Source of the DNA: Nymphaea colorata | Taxonomy: Eukaryota; Streptophyta; Magnoliopsida; Nymphaeales; Nymphaeaceae | Direction of reading: 5' to 3' | DNA length: 64,000 nucleotides | Assembly (NCBI RefSeq): GCF_008831285.2 | Contig: NC_045147.1 | Span: forward strand, 14,300,854-14,364,853 | Shown here: piece by piece, positions 54,293-64,000 of the stretch | Numbering within the stretch: position 1 is the first letter of the stretch | Layout: every line of letters starts with the position of its first letter | Position numbers and translations under genes: made by a program | Notes under the pieces: model-generated | The model's database searches: none | What the model was told of the DNA's origin: nothing | Seen by the model: only the letters and a program-made list of their open reading frames with translations

Positions 54293-56316
54293 ATGGAATC
54301 GAGAAGGCAGACGAAAGGCAGCCGGAGGAAATCGCCGGCAATGGAGGTGCTGAGGAAGTTGTGGTACCTTCTCCGGCTGTCGGTGCGGCACCCGTCTAGG
54401 GTTCCGACGTGGGACGCGATCGTCCTAACTGCCGCGAGCCCCGAGCAGGCTCACCTCTATGACTGGCAGCTTCAGCGCGCCAAGCGGATGGGACGGATCG
54501 CCTCCTCCACCATCACCCTCGCGGTGCCGGACCCTCATGGAGCCCGCATCGGATCCGGCGCAGCCACCCTCAACGCCCTGCGCGCCCTTGCCAGCAGATT
54601 GACTCAGGTAGCCGTCCGTCATTTTACTCCCGTTCTCCCCTCCAAGTCGATAATGGTCTCTCCGTTCTTGATTTTGTAACCTTAGTTAAATCCAAAATTC
54701 AGAATAGTTTGGTGCTGTGGTCGAATCCGATACGGTTATCGCAACCTAAAGTGGTGAATTATTTGGATGATGCTCAAAAGTTATGACGGTCCATGGTGAT
54801 TATAGATCCCGACAATGTATCTCTATGCTTAGTTATCTGCATATTTGGAGCTTGAGCGAGTGAAGTTCACCTAGCAACTGTCTCCAGCTGCTGATTTTGG
54901 ACTGCTTAATTGGAACCAATGCCTAACAGTCATCAAAAGTTTGGAGATCTGCAGCGGGAGCTACAGAATCTCTCTGCATGCTTTTCATGACTGGGAGAGT
55001 AGATTCGGAGGCCTATTGATATCATGGTCATGCCTGTTGATTCTTATGCAATTACTACGTGGTGTCTGTCTTATTAGTTTGAGTACTGGATCACAAGAAA
55101 CACTGTCATATAGTTTACTGCTCGATCACAAAAAATACAGGGATACAACCATAGGATCCCATACTCCTCCTGAGGCCTCTGACGATTTATAGGTTTCGCA
55201 TACTTTTCTTTCATCTGGAGGGTTTACTCTTGTGGCTTGGTTAAACGCAGGAAGAAACATGTCCCCATTGTATCCGGAGACGGACCAAATGGACTATTGA
55301 CTGCATTTCTAGATTCTTGCTTGTATGTTTCTATCAGGAGATGACACATCCAACCTTTTAGAGACAAGAAATTGTGGCATAGGGCATTGTGATAATTGTC
55401 CAATGGATGCAACTCGTATTCATTCTCCATTGGTGGCAGACTAATATTTTTGGTAAAATCATTAAGCAGACAGTGACATTTCTTTTCCTCTACAAATTCC
55501 AGTTTGGTGTATCAAGAATCCATGCTTATTTGAAGTGTGTTCAGTGACAATTGTTGTGCACCGGCATCCCTTTGCGTCTAGTTTCACAAACCTAGGGGAA
55601 AAAAGTGAGAAGACGAATTGAAAAGAAAGTGTTATTCCCTTTTGGACATTTCACCGGTATGTGCAACACGGTGGTGTTTTGAAGTTGTGCGACTTTGGGA
55701 CATGGGTGAGGACGCGACAACAAGGTGACAATTTGAAGTTATTCAAGTCACAAGTGTCAACACCTCAGGACACCGATGCAACACTGTACACGCTGATTTG
55801 ACTGCTCAAATTAGTGGCTGTTTGAAGTGCTATCCGGCATTTCGAAGTCTTTTTCATACATCTAACTGCATAGATAAATTAAGAATGTCCAAATGAAATT
55901 AAAAAAAAAGTTATTTCAATGCGTAGGTCAGTTGTTATAAGCCGAAAAGCCTAAGACAGTCAAGTTTTAGACCACAATAATTTTTCAATTCTTAGATTGG
56001 ATTTTATAAGTTGAAAATATATGATCACTGTTTTTTAAATTCTTACTGAATTCCATCTACACGTAAAATATCATGTTTCTTCTATTCTTATATTTTTGGA
56101 CATATGAAATCCTTATCCAAAGTTAGATTTCTTATAAAAACTCAAAATTCTGGACAGGTAGAACAGCACTCTAGATGGCAGATGCAGTGGATGGCTGAAT
56201 CTAACACATCATATAGCCTATTCAGAAAATATCATGCTTTAGTTTGATAGTACGTCTGCTATGTTTTTTTTTTGTATTTAGTAGTTTAATTTTTTTTGTC
56301 TACTCAGATTTCGGAA

Positions 56317-56348
<32 letters not shown>

Positions 56349-59300
56349 CTGCTTAGTGGATAAGTCGCAGAGAACTTTCGTGATAAATATTAAGAAAAGG
56401 GATAAAAGAATCAGTTTGGAGTCTTTAGACTGTCCTCGTTGTGCCACGAAGATATTTTATGTAATTCTTTTGTACATTTACCTTTGCTGTGAAACCTTTT
56501 TTATGGAAGTTTAGGGGTGTAAACAATGTTCTTGTGTTCAACTTTCCGTGCTCCAGCAAATACTTGGGAGGTGCTTGAATGATCTTGAAGTCAATATGGA
56601 AAATTTTATAGCATTTTTGACATAAAGATACTGTTTAGGTTTCCATGGTTCACATATATTGAGGTCATCTAGAAACTGAATTGGTTTCCGCCTGTTTTTT
56701 TAGCTATCTGTATTAGTCTCTTAAAGTTTTTACTCCTTCATAACGTTTATCACATGCCTATCTCACGTGCTGAGATTGGCTTGTTTACAATCTTTCCAGT
56801 CTCTTTTAGTCCTTGATAGTATCTGTCGTCTGCAGGTATCACGTGCTGAATATGGCTTTTTACAATCTTTCCCACTGCATGACAGGGTCAATGACGAAGT
56901 AACAGATGAATCATTGGTTTTGAAGTCAATGGTCAAAATGCATATACTACTACTTCATGCTGGTGGTGATTCTAAGAGGGTTCCGTGGGCAAATCCCATG
57001 GGAAAGGTTTTCCTGCCTCTTCCATACTTGGCTGCAGATGATCCAGATGGGCCAGTTCCTCTGCTTTTTGACCATATAGTTGCAGTTTCCTCTGGTGCAG
57101 TACAGGCATTTGAGAAAGAAGGTTGCTTCTTCATCGTAGCCTACTTTTGATTGGTTTAGAATCTTTAGAGTAAAAAAGTAAATACATGCACAGACACAGA
57201 CAGAGATACGCACAGAGAAAACAATATTACACAACACAGTGCAACTATTCCGGCTTCATTATTAGTACTTTCTCTTTTGTATTTTGGCAGGTGGGCTTTT
57301 CATTATGACAGGAGATGTTCTCCCTTGCTTTGATACATCAACCATGGTTCTGCCTAATGATGCGTCTTGCATCATTACAGTCCCGATCACCCTTGATATT
57401 GCTGCCAATCATGGTGTTGTTGTAGTATCTGAGAATGAAATTTTGGATCCTGCTACTGTGAGAGAACTGAAGTTGGTTGGGGATCTATTACAAAAACCCA
57501 GTATCCAAGAGCTTTCTGATAAGCTGGCAATTAGAAGTGATGGTAGGGCTTTGCTTGACACAGGAAATATATCAGTTAGAGGTAAGGCATGGGAGGACCT
57601 TCTCAGACTATCAAGTTCAAGTGACCTGATGATTGAGGAGCTTTTGAGAAGCAGAAAGGAGGTAAGTTGCATAAATAAATACGACCGGGAATAATGAATA
57701 ATGTGTCATTTCTGCTTCTTGTTTCTCTTCCATTCTTCATGGCATCTATGCTCGGTACTGGATTGGTAATCACCTCAATAATTTGAAAGCTTTTGTTTAG
57801 TTGGTAGGTATGTAAACGATAATTGTCTTGTTCAATGACCATACAGCTGTAGGAGGCGATGTGTTTTTCCCCTAGAAAAGACACTTCCTTATGAGCCTTT
57901 TTAGAGCTTGGATATTGGTAGAGGTGCACATGAACCAAGCTGGGGCAGCTTGAGTTTGGCTTGAGTCTTAGATGATGCCCATGGTTTTTGAACTAAAATA
58001 CGTCTGTTGAATCCAACCATGGAGGGTGCTTTGTACACCAAAGGCAGATCTTGTGATAAAAATGTAAAACATGCTATATTTATGCTCATCAGTTAGCTTA
58101 CATGAGCTGAGTATGATTAACTTAGAGCCCAGGCACGATCCATTTGGTTAAATGAGCTCACCTTTTAGCTTAAATTGTTTGATTAACAAGTTGAGCCTGG
58201 GTGCAACTTATGAAATTGAGCTCATGTGAGTCAAAGTTTGTGTTGAGCTTGATTTGCTCAACTGCTTGGTGCTGTCTTTAGAATCTTAGATATTTAGTAG
58301 CTCAATTATGAAATTGAGAGATGGTATCTTAAGACAATCTTTAACACATATAACCTTTTAAGAGTAACTTGTCCTGCACATTATGATGCCTTATGTCTAG
58401 CAACATAATACTATTAACCATAATGCTGGTACTTTGACCCTACAGAATGAATTAATTCAATGTTTCTATTTATCACTTCAGAAAATCTTTATTGTACTGC
58501 TAGCAAGGGAAACTGTTTCCTGGTTCTCTTTAATCATGTTTTCTATTGCCTTACTACACACTGTTAAAGTTGTGAAAATATTTCTGTGGCATCTTTAATG
58601 CACTGATTGCCACAATATATGAGGGAGAATTGTTGGGTGCAAGCCTCGATTGTTCACAGAATCACAGTATTTTTCATTGGATTGTTCACAGGATTTATCC
58701 TTTTTGAGATGTTTCACATATCTTTTCCACACATGCTTGGCTGTGCTAAAACTGTGTTGGGAAGTTAGTTGATTCTTCACAGCTATGTAGTACTTCTTAA
58801 AAAAAAAAATTGAAAAAAGCAAAATCCGCGGGTTTAGTTTTCAAAAAAGGACGAGAGTGATGTCATATGGTCCCTTGTTTCTTTTCCTTTTGATTCAATT
58901 AGGTGAAAAGGAAGGAAATCATGTCTGATCATCTCTTTTTTGCCTTGATGTCTATGTATTTTTAATTCATAAATTTTGTTTTGCTTTCTTCCAGATTATC
59001 ATTACTTATGTGGGTAATTTGACAGTATTGAACTGCTTGTAGACAGTTTCTTTTGGATACTAAGTGTAATTTTTACACAGTATGGGTTTCTTTTAAAATT
59101 GTGCAGATGAGTTTGTATGAGGAATTAGTTGCAGCCTGGGTGCCTTCCAGACATAATTGGCTGAAGTCCCGTCCCTTGGGAACAGAACTAATTAATGGCT
59201 TGGGAAATCAGAGGCTGTTCAGCTATTGTGCATGTAATTATTTTTGAATTAGATATAAATTTGGAATCTGATGTTGCCATTATCTGATTGTCTTAAAAAA

Positions 59301-62300
59301 TCTGTTGGAGGACTCCAAGCTTTTGAAACAAATTTTGCAAATGCTTCTCTTTTTGGGCAGAATGTGTTTGTTTTTACTCTTTATTCAATTGTTAAAGTTC
59401 AATTACTAATTAGTAGATTAAGGTAGTCCAGGTGATGCTCTTTCTTTGGTTTCCCAACGTGGGAAGATAGGTAGATGTAGTTGGTGTCCTAGATTCTTTT
59501 ATCCACTTCTAAGCATCACTCCCTTATTAATTATTATTAAGTAGCCTTGTTAATTATTATTAAGCAGGGGACCAAGTTTCAACATTAATTATATTGGGGA
59601 CGCAATTTACCATTAAGAGTTTGTGTTCACAGCTGCCAGTTAGGGCTTTGCTCTTCGACAATTTTTCATCTTTGTGGTGAATCGAGGTTGTATTAGCATC
59701 AACTTCTTTGTCTACTATTTTGAAAATCCAAGCATGAGTTGGACTATGCTGCCAGGCTGCCAGCTCTTTCCTATGAAGTGGATCACTTCATGGTCCTCGA
59801 CAATCACGGGGACATGAAGTTCAATTGAGGTAGCTATAGTCAGAAGAAATTTGTAAAGATGCAGGCAAGTGAATTTCTAATAGTTTAGTGAAAGGTGGTC
59901 AATTATTTTTGTTGAAGGTAAGTTGCATATTATTCAATTTTGCATCCACTGAAGCAATTTGGTTCCTATTGATTGGTCTACTTAGCAAAATATATTTTTT
60001 ACATTGTGATCGCAATTAGTTGCTGCAGGAAGTCCTTTTACTAAGTAGCTGTTTTGTAAATCTTAGGTTGTTAGCTACTTTGAAACGATTAGTTTAATTT
60101 CCATGTACTGCATTTAGCAAGATAGGCTTTCTATATAAACAAAGTTAGTTGCTGCAGAATTCCGTGTACTAACTTGCTGGTTAACAAGATTGGTAGTTAG
60201 GATGTGTTTTGTAATACATGCTTTTCGGGTCCATGTTCACATGCTGAAGATGGAATTTACTTATATGGATCATTCCTTGCAGATGATCTTTCATTTTTAC
60301 ATTTTGGTACTTCCAGTGAGGTTCTTGATCATTTAGATGAGGCCCATACCAGGTATGTGGGACGCAGGCATTTGTGTTCAATACCAGCCACAACAGTGTC
60401 TGACATTTCCGCATCTGCTGTTATCCTTTCAAGTCAAATTGATGCTGGGGTTTCAATTGGGGAAGACTCTTTGGTTTATGATTCATTGCTTTCAGGTGGA
60501 GTGCAGATAGGTTCAAGATGCATTGTTGTTGGGGTTCACATCCAAGAAGAAAAGGGAAATGAATCACTTCTTGATGTAGCCCCTTTCACACTACCAGATC
60601 GCCATTGTCTTTGGGAAGTTCCTCTGTTAGGGCGATCAGAAAAAGTCATAATCTTCTGTGGACTCCATGATAATCCGAAAAATTCATTTGCTAGAGATGG
60701 AACTTTTTGTGGTAAACCTTGGAAGAAGATACTACATGATAGTGGCATCCAGCCAGATGAATTATGGAGCTCTTCTAGTACTGACGAAATGTGCTTGTGG
60801 AATGCCAAGATTTTCCCCGTAATGCCTCTGTCTGAAATGCTTAGTTTGGCTATGTGGCTGATGGGCTTGAACGGCCAGCACCATGAGCACATGCTGTCTG
60901 CATGGAGGACATCCTACCGTGTCAGTCTCGAACAAATGCATAGATCAATTGACTTTAAACAACTCTGCATGGATTCTAGTAATCATCAAGCAAATATTGC
61001 AGCAGGAATAGCCAAGGCTTGCATTAAATATGGTTTACTCGGTCGCAATTTGTCCCAACTATGTGCAGAAATTTTGCAGAATGAGAAAACTGGGATTAGC
61101 ACTTGCATGGAATTTTTTAACCTGTGTTGTAAGTTTCTGGATAAGAACTCCAGGATTCTTCCTTTAAGTAGAATATATCAGGTACAAGTAGACTTGCTTA
61201 AGATGTGTGGGGGTGAAATAAAAGCAAACCTAATGGAAAGAAGTGTTTGGATGGCAGTTGCTGATGAAACTGCTGCAGCTGTAAAGTTTGGTCTTGAAGG
61301 TAGTTATGTTCTTTCGTTCGTCAACTTGACTAACAGATGGTTCTGAATTTGCAGTTATGCAGTGACTTCTAATAGACTAATACATCTTAGTTCTTGCAGT
61401 CACCTGATAAAAATTTCTCAATTGACTACTTTCTTTTTCTTTTTCTTTTTTAATCTTTAGATCATCTCTTGGACTCATTCACTGTATCAGCACGTGATGG
61501 CAATGGTCGTTCCCCTTGTCAATCAAAGCATTTCCATTCGTGTAAAGTTAAAGTCGAGTTACCTGTTCGTGTAGATTTTGTTGGTGGTTGGAGTGATACA
61601 CCACCATGGAGCCTTGAGCGTTCTGGTTGTGTTCTGAACATGGCAATACTTCTGGAGGATTCTCTTCCAGTTGGTGCACAAATGGAGACAGTACCAACTG
61701 GGGGTATATGGATAAGTGATGATGCTGCTAATCAAGTATTCATTGATGACGCCACATCTATTTCTGCACCATTTCACCAAGAAGACCCTTTTCGTCTTGT
61801 CAAATCTGCACTGCTTGTGACTGGTTTTGTTCAAAGTGAAGTCGTACCAGGACTTAGGATTATTACTTGGGCTAATGTTCCTCGTGGCAGTGGTTTAGGG
61901 ACTTCAAGTATCTTAGCTGCAGCTGTTGTCAAGGGCCTTCTACGGATAATGAATGGAGATGAGAGCAATGAAAACACTGCAAGGCTTGTCCTTGTTTTAG
62001 AGCAGCTCATGGGCACGGGTGGAGGTTGGCAGGACCAGATAGGTGGTTTATATCCTGGTATCAAATGTACAGCAAGTTTCCCCGGGAAGCCTTTGAAGCT
62101 ACACGTGATACCATTAGCTGCATCACCTAATTTAGTAGAGGAATTGGAGCAGCGGCTCTTGGTGGTATTCACAGGGCAGGTAAGTAATTTGGTTCTTTCA
62201 CATTTCATATTATTGCCGAAGGCGCAGCTTCCTTTGGGTGGAGCTATATGTTTCATTTACTAATGAAGTTCTGAGTCTTGGTGCAGCTTAATTGACGTAC

Positions 62301-62773
62301 ATTACATTTCCTTGTCTGTATAATTTCGATGGCACCTTGAACAGGTGAGGCTGGCTAATCAAGTTCTGCAAAAGGTGGTGACTCGTTATCTCCAACGTGA
62401 TAGCCTCTTGATATCTAGCATTAAACGTCTCGCTGAACTTGCAAAAATTGGTCAAGAAGCACTCATGAATGGCGACGTGGATGAATTGGGATCTATAATG
62501 TTGGAGGCCTGGAGACTGCATCAGGAACTGGACCCGTACTGCAGTAATTCTTTTGTGGATAACCTCTTCAAATCAGCTGAAAAATTTTGCTGTGGTTATA
62601 AGCTAGTTGGTGCTGGTGGTGGTGGGTTCGCGCTGCTGTTAGCACGGGACAAGAACTGTGCTATGGAATTGAGAAAACTGCTTGAAGTGTCAAATTTGGG
62701 TGTCAAAGTGTATAACTGGAAAATCCATTTTGATGGCTCTGATGGTGATAATTTCACATCATTTTTCAGATGA
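54293..62773 (+). CDS. FKGP: L-fucokinase/GDP-L-fucose pyrophosphorylase
   Basis: Seven exons (54293-54607, 56836-57121, 57291-57661, 59107-59233, 60283-61299, 61461-62179, 62345-62773) encode 1087 residues, in phase with GT-AG throughout; Arabidopsis FKGP has about 1055. The N-terminal pyrophosphorylase half has RIGSGAATLN (residues 86-95), LLLHAGGDSKRVPWANPMGK and GGLFIMTGDVLPCF, followed by left-handed beta-helix repeats (ASAVILSSQIDAGVSIGEDS). The C-terminal GHMP kinase half has VELPVRVDFVGGWSDTPPW, the ATP loop PRGSGLGTSS (near residue 844) and LVGAGGGGFALLL (near 1032). The cytosolic enzyme salvages free L-fucose to fucose-1-phosphate and then GDP-fucose for wall polysaccharides and glycoproteins. 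The start is the first ATG; a second in-frame Met is at codon 17. No frameshift is seen. Intron 1 is 2.2 kb. Confidence 0.96.
56320..56348. repeat. (AT)n microsatellite
   Basis: About 14 AT units in intron 1 of FKGP. Confidence 0.9.
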
Positions 62774-63685
62774 AAGCTAGTCTACTATTTATGATTCAAA
62801 CCTTGTTTTAGAATGTTTTCTGTCATGTAGTTACATAAAAGAATTACTCAAGAACCGGGTATTGCCTGCCGAGAGATTGCTTGAGTAAATATGTTGTAGT
62901 ATGTGTATGATAATTATCTCTTCATAATAATTCCTAGTCAAATCTTTTCTGTTTCCAGCATAATACCGGTTGATGGCCATGTCGTTGATTCATGATTATA
63001 TATCTTGAAGCATATAAAACAGTGTATATTTAAGTAAAATGATCTAATGGTTCAAGATCCGAGAGGGCCACAAGCATCATAGGTTTAGGTTTAAGAACAG
63101 AACCTGACCCATAGAACAGACATATGAACCAACCCAGGAGCACGCCAGCATACACATGGATAAGGCAAGTTATAATTCAAACACAAACTAAATTACGTAT
63201 TTAACAGCTCTAATATAACTAAGAAAAACACAAAGTAAATGCTGTTTTGCAATGTGTTCCATCGGTCAGCGAGCCGTTTTCTTTAAAAATATCATGAAAA
63301 AATGAATTTAACATTTTATGTATTTCTTTATTAATCAAGAGGTTGAAAAAAATTTTGTCATAGGTCCAATTTGCAACATAAATTTGCAATAGGATCATCA
63401 CGCCAAGAATTTCCTCCACTATACTAGAAAACGAAACTCGATTTTGAGCCTTCGAGTTGATGATAGTCAAGTGTTTAATACTTGACTGGGTCTCTTTTGG
63501 CCCGATTTGCCAACATCTAGCTTGTTTAACAAGGACATGTCCGAGATAAAAAGTTTCATAATCATTGCGTTCCAAAAAAGAGTGATTTTTTTTTTTCTAT
63601 TCAACAAGTGTCTCAGACACAAACATCTATCAAAACATGGGGGAAAGTGGCTTGAAAAACTCATTTCCCACTGTCCTAAAAATAA
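62774..63685. other. spacer downstream of FKGP
   Basis: Contains the FKGP 3' flank, then AT-rich DNA with homopolymers. No conserved protein is seen before the LINE remnant. Confidence 0.55.
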
Positions 63686-63991
63686 ATTAGAGACGGTGCC
63701 TTTATTTCAAAAATTGCAAGTAATGTAAGAAAGAAATACCTCAAGGAACATGGTTTGTGGCATGCTATGTCTTTCATTAAATGTTCTATAATTTGGAAAG
63801 ATATAGTTAAATCTTGTAAGCAAATCAATGACAAAGTCTGTTGGCAAATTAAAGATGGCAAAAGAGCCAAATTTTGTATTGACAGTTGGGCAGGAAGGTT
63901 CCTAGCAGCGTTGATTGATGTTAATGACTCAATTCTTGAGGTTATTAATCATAGAATCACTGTCAGAGAGGTTATGTATGACCCTAATTAG
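63686..63991 (+). mobile_element. LINE reverse-transcriptase remnant
   Basis: A plus-strand frame without an ATG start reads ASNVRKKYLKEHGLWHA, IIWKDIVKSCKQIND and VCWQIKDGKRAKFCIDSWAG, ending in a stop at 63991. The pattern KYL..W....WK.I..........W.I.DG....F..D.W.G is that of the C-terminal zf-RVT region of plant LINE (L1-type) polyproteins. Upstream reverse-transcriptase motifs are not in frame here, so this is a truncated, decayed copy. The window ends shortly after. Confidence 0.7.
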
Positions 63992-64000
63992 GCAAGTTGT

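Noticed and set aside
55224-55430. Possible retroelement frame inside FKGP intron 1
   Set aside because: The 68 codons show no recognisable gag, protease or reverse-transcriptase motif.

Overview
The window is nuclear DNA of a land plant, most likely a flowering plant. It carries intron-rich genes with GT-AG junctions, a plant-type bifunctional L-fucokinase/GDP-fucose pyrophosphorylase, an ITPK4-type inositol phosphate kinase, a WNK kinase, a P-class PPR protein and a nuclear insertion of plastid ycf2. I cannot name the species. Spacers are AT-rich, with microsatellites, MITE-like fold-backs and degraded repeats.

Layout. 1-3.2 kb: AT-rich spacer. 3.2-6.9 kb (-): decayed CYP87-like cytochrome P450. 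6.9-12.8 kb: repeats, MITE-like elements and one or two ycf2-derived fragments. 12.8-14.8 kb (+): Yippee-like gene. 18.4-21.5 kb (+): Pol III subunit RPC10. 23.2-25.5 kb (-): 3' part of a WNK kinase gene. 25.55-26.87 kb: the same WNK segment again, inverted. 26.872-26.971 kb: 100 N. 27.0-38.7 kb: a second copy of Yippee-RPC10-WNK, continuing into the complete WNK 5' end at 39.07 kb. 43.5-45.8 kb (-): PPR gene. 47.9-53.5 kb (+): ITPK. 54.3-62.8 kb (+): FKGP. 63.7-64.0 kb: remnant of a LINE reverse-transcriptase ORF.

The most important structural point is that 13795-25510 and 26972-38698 are almost the same sequence at a constant offset of about 13.18 kb. They are separated by a 100-N gap, and the first copy ends in a 1318-bp fold-back. 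Small indels break the genes nearest each side of the gap: WNK in copy A and Yippee in copy B. The other copy of each gene is intact. This is what two overlapping, unmerged contig ends would look like, so gene counts here are probably inflated. The true locus is best read as one Yippee (+), one RPC10 (+) and one WNK (-), with RPC10 and WNK convergent.

The intact genes have unrelated cellular roles: Pol III transcription, WNK signalling, organelle RNA handling, inositol phosphate metabolism and fucose salvage. They do not form a pathway cluster. I did not find a convincing new biological system. The findings worth checking are the assembly structure, the plastid insertions, the non-autonomous repeats, the short ITPK4-type gene and the P450 that has lost its heme loop.
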